From NCBI GenBank assembly GCA_001630475.1, contig KV419413.1, forward strand, positions 392,685 to 456,684: 64,000 nucleotides of DNA, read 5' to 3'. This document shows, one piece after another, positions 47,285 to 58,849 of the stretch. Both the position numbers and the translations under genes were made by a program. The notes below the pieces were generated by a model. The model made no database searches and was not told the DNA's origin. It saw only the letters and a list, made by a program, of their open reading frames with translations. Each line of letters starts with the position of its first letter. Within the stretch, counting starts at the first letter, position 1. The DNA comes from Sistotremastrum niveocremeum HHB9708 (lineage: Eukaryota > Basidiomycota > Agaricomycetes > Sistotremastrales > Sistotremastraceae).

Positions 47285-49767
47285 CTAAGGCAAAGCCAAG
47301 AACGCAGCCAACAAATTCGGGAAATTCGGCGTCCCAAGACCAGTCACAGGATCCCATCCAGTAACAGCTGTAAAGCCCGCCGTTCCACATCCTTGATTCC
47401 CACCATGCGTGATATCATTAAACGCGCTTGCGAAAGCGCTCGAATAGATCTACCACCAGGTCATTATATTAGCTTATGAAGAGAGGAGGGAAGGAGGAGC
47501 GTACGGAGGGATTGATGAACCCGACAGGACCCTTCCCAGCAGCGATACGCGCGTCATTGATGAGTGTTACCATGGACGCTACGACGGGGGACGAAGCGGA
47601 CGTTCCGAATACCAGGGAGAATTCGCCGTCTATCGCAATCACGTAGTTCGCACCGCTACACAGTCATAATCAGCATCTCTGCTCTGTGGCTACAGAGAAA
47701 AGAGGGAGGGGGGACGTACTTTGCGGAAAGATCGGGATATCCACGAGAGGTCTTTGAGTTGTTGAATTGAGCCGCTGTGAATGGAGGTGGGTGGTTCGCG
47801 AAGAAAGATGCGACGGCTGATGATTGATAGCTTGGAATACCTTCGGATTCGGATTCAATGATTCATCACGGAAGAGTAAGGGGAGTAAAAGGACATACCG
47901 AAGACGTTGGAGAAGCCGCCGCCTGAGAAGATAACTTGTTCGCAGGCACCTTCAGGAGCAGTCACCGGGTTTCCAGGATCGACTTGTGTTGCGCCAACAG
48001 CAGTGATGAACGGGCAGCTGACTATAGAAGACCGACAATCAGTCTTCTAAATAATCTTGCAGGGAGAGGGAGAGCGTACCTGGGAATCCAGGATTAAATC
48101 TCGTCCCACGCGTACTCTCCTGATTCCTCGTCGTCAAACATTCCCCCCCATTCCCAGCAACACCATTATCCCCCGAACTATAAAACACCGATACACCCGC
48201 CATACCAAGTTTCGCATATTCCGTACATTCTCTTTGGAAATATGCAGCGGTGACGGCAGCTTCGTCTCCGCCGTAGGAGACGGAGATGACGTTGGCGGGT
48301 TTCACTATTCCGCATGATTCGGCACCTTTGAAGCCGCCGCGGGCTGTGTCGGGGTATATGCCGTCGAATTGGGGGTTGTCGCTGGAGTTATATGTGAGAT
48401 AGGGAGAGAGCTTTGAGATGGGGTACGTACCCTCCTTGGAATGTACACTAGTGAAATACGTCATTAGTCGACGGAGAGACTGGGGAAGAAGGAACGCACG
48501 AAAGTCCCGTCGATAGCATCCAAGTAGTTGTTGAAGGAAGCACCCTCTACAGCGTCACCAGCTTGATAGAGCTGGATAGGTTGAGGATTCGTCAACGCAA
48601 ATGCGTATTCCTGTGCATGGCGGCATCAGCTAGCGATTCATATACTGGACTTCTAAATCTCACGAAGTCGAGATCCGATTCTCCGTTGATATCGAAAGAA
48701 TTCTCAACCGTTGCGGTCGGTTCGCCTGACAAGTCGAAGATTAGGAATGCAGGTTATCAGTGTTGTTGTGAGAGAGCATACCTCCGTCGATCGAAACCAG
48801 GATCGGTGTCGTTCCGACTTGAGAAGGCGAGAAGTTGGCGAAGAACATGTTCAAATCGGACTGAACATAGCTCTGAGGGGTAAATTCGACTAAAAATGTG
48901 TCATTAAGATAGTCGTAGTTCATAAGGAGGTGGACCTCATACCGATAGCAAATGTGTTGACAGCAGTCTCGGTTGGGCTCATGTTGATATTATACAGAGC
49001 ACGAAGGCAATCGGGAGTGATCATGGTATCGCAAGTCGAAAGATCGGTAGGAAGGACGGCTGCTGCGACCTTCTTGCCGTTAGTCTTGGGTCCACGGACG
49101 ATGCCACCTTTGGATAATGAACGGCGGGGGTTGTCGGAGGATGTTCGTTTGCGCATAACGTTGACGGTGGGAGTGACGAGATCAACATGATGTCTGACAT
49201 GAGCAGGAATTGAATATTCGTCACAGCCTACATTGAATTGGTCAAGATTAGATAGAACATAAATTGTGGAGGGTACGAACCGACATGCTCTGAACCATCG
49301 TCGTGGCGGTAGACATGATACTCGGTATCCAAGAGTCTTTCCGCTTCACCGAAAGTGGCATCGATTTCAATCCATCCCTTAGTGCTCGTCAAACGAACAC
49401 GTTCAGGACCGAAACCTTCTTCGGCGAGCCATTCCTTGACAGCCGCAATAGTTTCATCTTCAGGAGCGAAGTGCTGCGCGATCTCATGGTACTCCCAATG
49501 CTGACCGTACTTCGGCGACGCAGGATCTGAGACCGAGTACAAGAGATCCTCGATCTCATGAATATTACGCTGTTTGAGGCCAACCCGGATCGGCACAGGT
49601 GCACGAGCATCAACACGACGATGCTTCTGCCATGTCGCAGCGGCATGAGGAGATCGTTTCTCGTGCACTATTCTTGGCCCTCGAGATGCGAGAGGGCCAG
49701 CGAGAACATTGGCTGCGGAGAGGAGAAGAAGAAGGTTGACGATGCGAGTGAAGGAGATGCAAAGCAT
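47285..49767 (-). CDS. Secreted sedolisin-family serine-carboxyl protease (tripeptidyl-peptidase type)
   Basis: Eleven exons on the minus strand: 49767-49281, 49227-48943, 48889-48782, 48725-48664, 48610-48500, 48447-48431, 48381-48080, 48021-47899, 47840-47720, 47655-47505 and 47449-47285. All are in phase, giving 643 residues. A signal peptide (MLCISFTRIVNLLLLLSAAN) precedes an S53-type propeptide with DPASPKYGQHW. Catalytic residues of the S53 triad: Glu and Asp in GESDLDFEYA (E309, D313), oxyanion Asp in SSGDNG, and nucleophile in FGTSASSP (S558). The calcium-site end has FNDITHGG and GWDPVTGLGTPNF. Such proteases remove tripeptides from protein N-termini at acid pH outside the cell. Exon 6 is only 17 nt, and intron 6 (49 nt between coding parts, stop-free in frame) could be read through. 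Normal length for the family. Confidence 0.92.
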
Positions 49768-51197
49768 GTTGGCTTCACTAGCACCACTAGCTTGATTCCT
49801 GACGAACGTGAGTCCGCGGCTGATTCACCATTCGTCTTAAGCCGTTTTAGTAGGTCAGCGGAGGTGCGGGAAGCCTTTGCGAACGTTTCGTCGTCCACAT
49901 GGACGTCGGGAGTGGGTGTGAGCGTATTATGCAGAAATAGATGTTATGCTGACGATTCGGCATGCGGGGTCGTGGGCTTCTGGTGTCAGAAAGCGGGGTT
50001 GAGCAGCGTTCATGGTGGTTGTAATGTAGATAGGACACGTCCTCGGGCTGCCCATGTGCCACATAGAAGTCTTTATGCATTCTAAGAATTGGCTGTGCCA
50101 CCTTGGTACGAAGACTTCTATCTCGCCGTGCTCAGCATGCCACGATTAGATGAAGGTGTGAACTCACCGATTGTACCGGTCGTAGAATGGATTGGGTATT
50201 CAACGGATAACATCTGAAGAGTACATTTGATCTCCTAGGACATCTCAGGATGTTGGTGAATGAGAGCATTGAGCACAACATGGCAGGGATGTTCAAAACA
50301 TCGACGAGACCGTTCAAGCCAGGATTCAACTTGGGCGTCAGCAGAAAGCATGCTTATGTAATGGCGCTAGATTCACCTTTTCGGTCTCACGGTATTTCCC
50401 GAATACTAGTATTGCTCACACCACCTCATGCATGCCATGTCTTTGGTCATTCTTGCTACGATATTCATCTAGCATCTTCCCCCAAAATCCCCGTCCACAG
50501 TCCAAGGACGGGAGTCGACCAGATCGACAATCTATCATGAATACGCGTAGTATGCGGCTTGGCCGTCGCTCAATTCTTTGGCAATCCCAAGGGGTCTCAC
50601 GTTATCCCGGAACGTTAATCCCAACTAGATTATTGGTACTCACCGTCTATCGCAGAACTATGATCTTGCTTCTACTCCCCGCCTTTCACACAGCTTCAAG
50701 TAAATAAAATCCCACGCTGACCGACGATTCTCCCGATGATCCTCTGCTGGGCCGGACGGCACAACGTTTCGACAGAGGAATGATTACAAAAGTGTGAGAA
50801 AGCTTCGACGTACTGTATGAAGCCCCGCATCGTCCTCAGGAATCCTATTCGTCTGTTCAGATGCAACATATCAATGACGGCAGCTATTATCAATGACAGT
50901 GAGCCGATACGAAGGCTATCTTCATTTGCCTGAATTGTCATCAAGAGCTTGATGAGATGACTTCTTCGTCCGCGGGAACAACGAAATATTAATCAGCCTG
51001 GGCTCACTTTCCGGGATGTAATTCCACTGATTCTCAAAGTTTTCTGGTAAGGCCCAAATTTCTTAAGGCAAAGGCTTTATATATATCTATGACACATGGA
51101 TTTAATGAGATATCTGAGGCCATTTGGAGAGCGCACGGTCAACGATGAATGTTTATGAATGTTGAGGCCGAGTTAGCCGGAAGGAGTTTGAATTTTG
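49768..51197. other. intergenic region
   Basis: Divergent upstream regions of the sedolisin and the third AIM9-like gene. No coding frame with recognisable product, and no repeat ends seen. Confidence 0.45.
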
Positions 51198-52022
51198 ATG
51201 TCGTACATTCATCGTCTCGCAATCCGTCAGCGTTTCATTTCTCGCCAGCTTCATCCGTTGATTTCGAAACGATCCCTTCAGTCATATCCTTGTATTCGTG
51301 TAATCCGTTCGATCTCAACCACTGGCACTTCCCCCGATAGTACATCTGATCCCCATGCTGATTTCTTTAATCACACACTGAGCCGTTGGTTATGTAACGA
51401 GCAAAAACGTGTGCCTTTATTCTTTGAAGTCGTATTCACGCTGAATGATGTCTAGAAAGGGCCCTTCGGACTGTACGGTTCGACGTGGAAGCTTTGAAGA
51501 TGAAAGCTGCATGCGCTGTGGGTGCGAAATCCTGCATCAAGATGTCGAAGATCGCGGAAGGTATAAGATTTGGTCAACACGTTGAAGAGATACTGAATTT
51601 TGAATGAAGGTGCTCATAACAAGATTTATCACCTTGAATTTGACAACGGCAAAGAAGCGATTGCGCGTATCCCTTGCCCTGTCATTGGCCGGTCTTGCAT
51701 CTCGCAAGTCATCGCCAGTGAAGTAGCGACCATGAACTTCTTTCGTTCTAAGTTAAAGATGAAAGTTCCGCGCGTCTTCGCTTGGAGTCGTACCAATGAA
51801 GATCGCGGATCCGTCGGCACGGATTATATCATCATGGAGAAAATCGATGGTGTGCCCCTCGAACAGAGGAATCATTCTTTGACGGAAGAACATCTGGATG
51901 TGGCGCTCATCAGTGACTTGATCGACGTCGAGCTACTGTTCAAAACGATCTCCTTCTCGCAGATCGGGAGTATATATTACAAGGAGGACGTGGGTCCTGA
52001 GCTTCAGCGAAGACGATTGTAT

Positions 52023-52346
52023 TGAAGAGTACGAGATCCACACGGGATCTCGTAGGTAGATAGGGGAGGCTCTCGGCGGGTCAGTTATCCGGCTACTGGG
52101 TGTGAACTAGTGTATTGGGGCAGTCTGGGGCGAATCAGTTCTCCTTTCTCTACATACACGCTCTGTACTTATAGATAAATCACTGAATATGAGACCACAT
52201 GACACTAAAACATAGAATGTTCGAAAGGAAATAGCTGATCAGAAATAATCAGAGATATCGGCAAAATAAACAAAAGGTGCCTGGTGCGAAATGAGGGTGG
52301 AAAAGAAACTCCGAGCTTGACGCGTGCGCATAAACCAATCTCTACA
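52023..52346 (-). repeat. LTR, left copy
   Basis: 324 bp, same as 54946-55269 over its full length by reading. Confidence 0.92.
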
Positions 52347-52814
52347 TCTCCGGGTCACTCAAATATGAGCGTCCCCGCTCATGATGGCAAGGCAGAAGAG
52401 TAATGGAATGAACTTGAATGGTAGGCAATGAGTGATGACGTGAAAACTTTGAAATGTCCGAAGAATTGGTGATGGGTGTCAAAAGTGAACAGTACGAAAT
52501 GGCAAATAGATGTGTATTCGGGTTTTCTGCAATTGAGGAATAACGAAGGTGGTTGACCGATGATGACACGGACTGGAGGATAGTGGAGGCGACGAATATT
52601 GGATAATGTGGTGCTTTGAGAGGTGATCGACTTGGATTGAGTGACTGGCGAGGGACGGGAATTTCTTGTGACAATGTAGACTGAGGAACTGCTCGTGGTT
52701 GACGAGACTCTGCTGTGGCTAATCGGAATATGCGACTATGTTTCCGGCTGTGACTTGACTATATTCTCGAGGGAGCTCTGCGCTCGGTGATGACTTGAAT
52801 GATGACTGCTTTGA

Positions 52815-54899
52815 CTAGTGATGGTGACTAGATGACACTGAGGCGAAGGAAGGGAGTAGAGCGAAGTGGTGTCCGCTTTCGAGATGTGAATGAACGATGT
52901 GATTCCGGAGATGAACGTAGGCAAAATACGGTGGGGACGAGGTATGATTGGGAGTCGACTTGTTAAAGACAGATGGATGCATCTTAAATCGGACGTGCTT
53001 GCGAGAGATGACCTGAGTAGTTGGGTGTACTCGAGGATATGGCATTTTGGCAATTGGATCGAGAGAACGAGAGGTCGAAAGGAATGAAGTCGGATGTATC
53101 AAAGCGGCTGCTATGACATTGGATATTGGATATGCTGACGAGATAGAGTCGACGACGAGATTTGAATGATGTATTGATGACTGATGATTGATCTCTTGAA
53201 TATCTAGATGACTTGCTGTGATCTTGAGATGATCTGTCGTTGCGAAGGTGCGACTTTCGTAGTATAGAAACCGAGGCGAGAAGACTGGGGATATAGACTT
53301 GATCTCTTCTAATGAGGCTCTAGCGAGACGAAGAGAATCCTGTCGAGATGATAGGAGGGGTTTGAATACGAGCTGAACGAGAATGAGCTGGATGAACATG
53401 ATCACAAGTCTCGATACGAGATTGCGGTTCGAGATCGATGCTATCGGTGACGTAGACTCGGTGTGATGGCGGGATTTCTTCTTCTTTCGGGGCGAGGGAG
53501 TGATGGTGATGTCATTATGGCGAGATACGAGTGTCGAGGAGCGAGGCAATGAGTGTCCGAGGTCGTAGGCTGTGTTCGAGACGAGGGCTGGCGAAGAAAA
53601 AGCCGAATGAGTCGAAAGCCGAGGTCCGATGTCACGCGTGACGAACGTGATCCTCTCTGCTTTCGACGACGCGTTGGGCTGCTGTCTGACTACATCCTGC
53701 ACGTTTTCGATAACTCTGGGCTGGTCTTCATCGTTCTGCACGTTACTGGCGACATGTGACGCGTCCGGGTCACTCAGAATCGAAGATACACGGTCTCGAC
53801 GTCCGATATTGGGGTCTGGCAACTCGAAACGAAGATCTCGGACGGATGGTGCGATCTTCGACGGAATGAGGGTTGGGATAGGCATCGGGGTGAGGATGGG
53901 ATGAGCTGAAGGATGATGTGGTGGGGTAGAAAATGCTAGAAGCGCGAAGGCTTGCTCCTCAAGAAGATCTGATGGTACCATCTGAGATGCTGCATAGGAT
54001 GATGCTGGCGAAACTGGATCCAAATCGGTATCGACGGATGGTGGACTTTGCGATGACATCGCATGAATGTCCTCAGGTGCGTCTCTCGGAATCTCCGTGG
54101 TCTTTTCAAAGGTGTCTGACGACTCTCTGATGTCCGTCTCTGAGATTGCGGTGACGAAATCGACGCGCGGAAAGGAGGATGGTTGGACGGATGATGGAGT
54201 GATGGAATGTGAGTCTTCTTCTATGAGCTCCGTAGATGCGATCTCATGGCTGAGACAATCCGTAGGTGCTTTTGGGTTTGATTCAGTGGGCTCCGGGGTA
54301 CAATCCGGCATGAACAGGCTATCCATCGACGGCAAAGCAAGTGAGGTAAATGATGCTGCTTCTGTCTCAACGGAAGGTCCTGATGAACACTGAGTATGAG
54401 CATCAAGTGTTGTGAGGGCAAAATGAGTGAGATCAGAAGTAGTTGGGTCTGCGGAAGGCACGAGGTTGGCGTCGCTGGTGGGGAATATGTCGGGAGATAT
54501 GGATAGAGTGAGGGATAGATTCCGGTCAACGATGGATGGATGGCGCTGGTGTAATGTGCCTAAGGATCCATTTAAGATACATCGAGAGATTCCGTAGAGC
54601 TTCCATAGCTCCCATGTAGTTATATCTTGTCTCGGAAATATACTCTGAATCTGAGCTTCGAGAGTAGGTCCGACTCCATAAATGAAGCATGAGCCTCGAG
54701 AGTGTGACGGAAGTGAACGGTGATTGGGATAAAGTGTGACGAATAGTTGGTAGAATTGGATAAGCTCGACGAGGTCTAAGCTATCTTTTGTGTGATGGAG
54801 AATGATGAAATGGCTGAACTCGGGATCTGAGGTGGTCGGAATATGCGAGGGTGACGATGAACGAGTGTCGGAACGAGATGGGCTGTCGACATCGGGCAT
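52815..54899 (-). CDS. Internal open frame of the LTR element, unknown product
   Basis: 694 codons, Ser/Pro/Thr/His-rich and largely low in predicted structure. A short ordered block near the N-terminus (LVELIQFYQLFVTLYP, then TWELWKLYGISRC) is the only segment that looks folded. No zinc knuckle and no enzymatic motif. It could be a structural (Gag-like) protein too divergent to recognise, or unrelated cargo. It is the only long frame in the element. Confidence 0.55.
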   Translation of the reverse strand: MPDVDSPSRSDTRSSSPSHIPTTSDPEFSHFIILHHTKDSLDLVELIQFYQLFVTLYPNHRSLPSHSRGSCFIYGVGPTLEAQIQSIFPRQDITTWELWKLYGISRCILNGSLGTLHQRHPSIVDRNLSLTLSISPDIFPTSDANLVPSADPTTSDLTHFALTTLDAHTQCSSGPSVETEAASFTSLALPSMDSLFMPDCTPEPTESNPKAPTDCLSHEIASTELIEEDSHSITPSSVQPSSFPRVDFVTAISETDIRESSDTFEKTTEIPRDAPEDIHAMSSQSPPSVDTDLDPVSPASSYAASQMVPSDLLEEQAFALLAFSTPPHHPSAHPILTPMPIPTLIPSKIAPSVRDLRFELPDPNIGRRDRVSSILSDPDASHVASNVQNDEDQPRVIENVQDVVRQQPNASSKAERITFVTRDIGPRLSTHSAFSSPALVSNTAYDLGHSLPRSSTLVSRHNDITITPSPRKKKKSRHHTESTSPIASISNRNLVSRLVIMFIQLILVQLVFKPLLSSRQDSLRLARASLEEIKSISPVFSPRFLYYESRTFATTDHLKITASHLDIQEINHQSSIHHSNLVVDSISSAYPISNVIAAALIHPTSFLSTSRSLDPIAKMPYPRVHPTTQVISRKHVRFKMHPSVFNKSTPNHTSSPPYFAYVHLRNHIVHSHLESGHHFALLPSFASVSSSHHH

Positions 54900-54945
54900 G
54901 ACAACTTGGTGGATAAAGCCCTATGCCCCTACGTCGGTCACCAAA

Positions 54946-55269
54946 TGAAGAGTACGAGATCCACACGGGATCTCGTAGGTAGATAGGGGAGGCTCTCGGC
55001 GGGTCAGTTATCCGGCTACTGGGTGTGAACTAGTGTATTGGGGCAGTCTGGGGCGAATCAGTTCTCCTTTCTCTACATACACGCTCTGTACTTATAGATA
55101 AATCACTGAATATGAGACCACATGACACTAAAACATAGAATGTTCGAAAGGAAATAGCTGATCAGAAATAATCAGAGATATCGGCAAAATAAACAAAAGG
55201 TGCCTGGTGCGAAATGAGGGTGGAAAAGAAACTCCGAGCTTGACGCGTGCGCATAAACCAATCTCTACA
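54946..55269 (-). repeat. LTR, right copy
   Basis: 324 bp. This is the 5' LTR in the orientation of the internal open frame. Confidence 0.92.
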
Positions 55270-56322
55270 GTATGCGGAAGGTATAGAAGACGATGCGTAT
55301 TCGGAGAGGTTTAGGATAGGACCTGTCCTCGACCGATTATTTTGGCACGGTGGACGAGATGCACTCTCAGCGAACCGCGGTCCTTGTGAGTATTTATATC
55401 TCTTTCCCCAAGTCATGCTCATTATCGGTTTGCAGTCTCAGACTTCCTATCTTATCTCATCGCTCTCGCTCAGCTCGAGCGGGCGTGGTGGAAACGACAT
55501 GGCCCTAAGTACTTCGAAAATCACCCAGGTCCTGGAAGTACGAAGATGGCTCTCGAGATATTTGACCAGATCATCGCGACTGCTCCTTACCTCGTCCCCA
55601 AAAATCCGGAGTTTCATGAAATTGTCTTCTGGCACACGGATTTACACGCGGCTAATATTATGATATCCTCCAGTGGGCCCGGTCGAATCACGGGGATCAT
55701 CGATTGGCAGAATCTCTCCACCGGCATTTATTTTACGAAGGCGTGCCTAGCCAGTGCTATGATTTATCGAGGGGATCTTGTTCAATCAGAGCCTCTTTTT
55801 ATGCCAGCTTTGCTACCACCGAACTATGACGAGCTGTCCCCGGAGAGGCAGAAAGATGCGCAAGCACAGCTTTGGTTAGGTCGCCGATTGAAACGATACG
55901 AACTCCAGGTTTACAATCTCGATCCATTACGCCTCCGAGCCATTTTACCTACCCAGCAAAGGCTCATTCAGTCACTATTGGGACAGATACCTCTTGCTTC
56001 CCAGTTCGGCGGACTGATAACATTGCGAGAGCATGTGATCAATATCTGGCGGTATTGGTCTGACATCGCTGAGGAGAGTCCTTGTCCGATCCATTTTGGT
56101 GAAGACGATCTGGAACGACACGCGGAAGAACTGTCGCGGGTATCAAAATATGACGCAGCTTTTGAATCTCTTTGCACAAGATTGCTCGCTCTTCCGGATG
56201 GTGCGATTGAGCGTGATCATTTCGAGGCTACTATGAAGCAAATGCGCCTAGAAGCTAGGACCTGGGATGAGAATTTAGGACCTTTTCCATTTCTCGAGGG
56301 CGGCCCATTGATCACAGTTTAG

Positions 56323-56705
56323 AATTTCTTCACTATCCGTGTCGTCAACAAAACAATTGGTTCAAAATTCGATGCCAGCTCACAGAATCCCTTTAGTTTA
56401 TGATGTACTGTACTGCACTGTGTGTAGGTAAGGACCCAAACAATCGACGATGTTAGAACCTCCAAATTGACATAATTACACCACACACTTGCACAACACC
56501 GGTACCCATGGTTGAAGACTCGAAGACATCATCAAAGCCTTGCATCGAAGTTGGTCGAAGTCCTGCTGGTGCTCTTGCCGATAGCCCCGGCTAGGTCTTT
56601 AGAACTCCGCTGTTTTCCGGTTGGCCCGTTGGCCGGAAGCGATTTTTTTTTCTATGCGGCCCCTGTGCCTCCGTCTGTTCAAGCTCTCTTCACGTTACGA
56701 GCTGA
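56323..56705. other. intergenic region
   Basis: Short gap between the third AIM9-like copy and the F-box cluster. Probably terminator plus promoter. Nothing specific recognised. Confidence 0.4.
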
Positions 56706-58546
56706 ATGGGAGAATCAGTACCGTCCTCTTCGTGCACATGGGTCGCTAACGCAGATAGATGTGCCGGGAATCAATCGCGCGATCTGCAACAGACTTCCCC
56801 GGCTTTGAGGTTGCCAAACGAACTTGTAGGAGAGATCTTCCAATGGACCGTCCGAGCATGGAATCGAGATTACTGTCAATCGATCAAATCGCGTCACCTA
56901 ACATTCAAGGCCACCACTGCACTCAGTCACATGTACGTTTTTTATGATACTTGGTCCGTAGAGAATTTAATGTCATTCCTGTGTTCTATTATAGCTGTGC
57001 TGCTTGGCGCTCTTTCGCTCTGAACACCCTTTTCATATGGACCTATATACACATGGGATGGCCACTTCCTGCCATTTATACGTTCTATGAACGATCCAAA
57101 TTTCTCTCGCTCAATCTTGTCTGGGATGACGACACGAACTTCCCGACGACCACGATGCGTCAGAGGAGCGAGTTTTTCGTCGCGAGGATTCCAGAACTCG
57201 CTTCTTTTAGGACTATGGGATCCTCAAACCACACTTCTGAAGATCTCTCGATGCACCCCATGAACATCGTCCTTCGCCATCCCCTTCCTCGAACGACTTC
57301 CATAAATATTATCTTTCCGTTCAACACGGCCGGAATCTTGGATGAAGGCCTGTTCATGAGCTCAGCTTCATCTCTCAGAAGTCTGTCGCTGTACAACATT
57401 CGAGGACGCTTAGCCCCAATTGCATTCTCGGGAATCCAGATTCTGCGTCTCCACTATGCTGACAAGTTCTTTGGCGGACGGGACACGATTGAGCTCTATG
57501 ACATCATAGACCTCCTGCGCAGGCTTCCAGAACTTGAAGTCCTTCAATTCTCGGGAGAACAGGATTCTCCTTCGATTGTCTCCCGAAAGGAGCTACATCG
57601 TCGAGGCTTCGAGGCGAGCCATCTGCATACTCTGGTAATGGATGGCTTGACAAGTGCTCAATTGACTTCACTCTTTTCGATTGTGAAGTTGCCTTGTCTT
57701 AGATCTGTAAAGCTTGCGACCCCTACGGCTGATGAGGTCCGGCTTGGAGAACCGGACTATCCAGCATCCATACTTCGGTACTTCGACGACATTCCCGACA
57801 CCATGCGCACAATCCTGCAACGAGGTCGTCACCTTGCCGTGTGCGTCGAGTCAGGATGGGGACTCGAAGAAATGTTGTTCACGCTCAAGCCGGACGACGG
57901 CGTCGACGCAGTCTCTCCGCCCTTGCTGTTACTCGAGAGGGGTCCGGAAGAGCGTATAGCGCATTATGAAGAAGATCTCACACAAAATTGGTTCTTCGGA
58001 GTCAACAACACCATTGGGCGACTTGCTCATTATTTCCCCCTGTCACAACTACTCTCCTTCTCATGCAAGTTCACGGATTTTGGCCCTCGCGTCGGAGGCG
58101 GCCTTGGATGGGAGCCTCTATTTCGAGAACTTCAATCCTTGGAAAGACTAGAAATGGCCGGCCTGCACTACTTGGATTACATCTCCTCGATCCTCTCACC
58201 GAAACCAGACGAATTGGTATTCTGCCCTGCATTGCGGACCTTCAAAATCATAGGGAAAACCATTCCTCCTGAGCCGTCAGTCGTCGATATGTTCCGCTTG
58301 AGGAAGTCGCGTGGACATATGGTGACAGAGTTGATCTTCACCCCGTACGACTGGGATGAACTTCTGCAGTTGCCCATTGATTCTGTCAACAATTACAGAG
58401 AAATGTTGTCTTGCTTCCAGGAACACGTCGGAATTGCAAAGATCCTTGTCCTTCACTCCAGCAATAGCATTTTTGCTTGGAAGAGTCGCCATGATTTGTT
58501 AGAGTACGAGGAATCGACGAAAAATTTGATTTGGGGTTATTTGTAG
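56706..58546 (+). CDS. F-box protein 1 of a tandem cluster
   Basis: Two exons, 56706-56932 and 56995-58546, phase 2, giving 592 residues. The F-box is at about 31-95: ALRLPNELVGEIFQWTVRAW, then TALSHICAAWRSFALNTLFI, with the intron in the middle of SHIC. F-box proteins link a substrate to the SKP1-cullin ubiquitin ligase. The rest is a repeat-like array of hydrophobic strands (LRSLSLYNIRG, LEVLQFSGEQ, HLHTLVMDGLT, LRSVKLATPT) as in the poorly typed LRR-like tails of Agaricomycete F-box families. The end has MVTELIFTPYDWDEL and NLIWGYL. Two relatives follow in the same direction. Start taken from the first ATG in frame with the F-box. Confidence 0.8.
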
Positions 58547-58849
58547 CACATCATTTGTGGAACCCTGGTAGTATTAGTAGTAGTAGTATCTGTAACTCAA
58601 CTCTGGGTTTCAAGGTATTATTTCCCACTGGCATACCGAAACTTCGACTTCGGACAGCTCTTTGAACTCGATTTCGGACAAGTTGCCGAAGCGGGTGCCG
58701 ATCGCCGGCCCCCTTTCAATCTCCGCTGTTTTCCGGCTGGCCGGAAGCAGGATTGGTGAGCTTATCGTCGTCGAAAAGTTTTCCGGGAAAGCATCAAGGC
58801 TCCTGCCAATGCTCGCATACGTTTGAGCTCTCTCGAATCTGTGGGCCAA
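58547..58849. other. intergenic region with GTA repeats
   Basis: Contains a short AGT/GTA trinucleotide run (about 58570-58590). Upstream sequence of the next F-box copy shows partial likeness to that of copy 1 (GCTGTTTTCCGG, GGCCGGAAGC). Confidence 0.4.

Larger units (their letters stand above)
52023..55269 (-). mobile_element. Young LTR retroelement, non-autonomous by appearance
   Basis: A 3247-bp element with two 324-bp direct terminal repeats that appear identical by reading. Its ends are TG...CA in element orientation (minus strand), and it is flanked by GTAT on both sides. Next to the 5' LTR in element orientation lies TTTGGTGACCGACGTAGG, which could be a tRNA primer-binding site. The interior has one long open frame (54899-52815), and no protease, reverse transcriptase, RNase H or integrase was recognised. 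So it looks whole as a non-autonomous element but cannot be assigned to Ty3 or Ty1 type. The identical repeats point to a very recent insertion. Confidence 0.88.
51198..56322 (+). pseudogene. AIM9-like phosphotransferase split by an LTR element
   Basis: Third paralogue. Exons 51198-51408, 51456-51560 (105 nt, as in the other copies), 51610-52022 continuing at 55274-55385 after the insertion, and 55436-56322. The LTR element lies inside exon 3, between the LQRRRLY and AEGIEDDAYSERF segments, flanked by a 4-bp GTAT repeat. Outside the insertion I see no other break: splice sites, phase and all kinase motifs are kept (ARIPCPVIGRSCISQVIASE, DYIIMEKIDG, HTDLHAANIM, GIIDWQNLS, end LGPFPFLEGGPLIT). 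The N-terminus is again a mitochondrial-type presequence. So the host gene seems to have been inactivated very recently. The N-terminal half ends at a stop directly within the LTR and lacks the C-lobe. Allelic copies in other strains may be uninterrupted. Confidence 0.85.
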
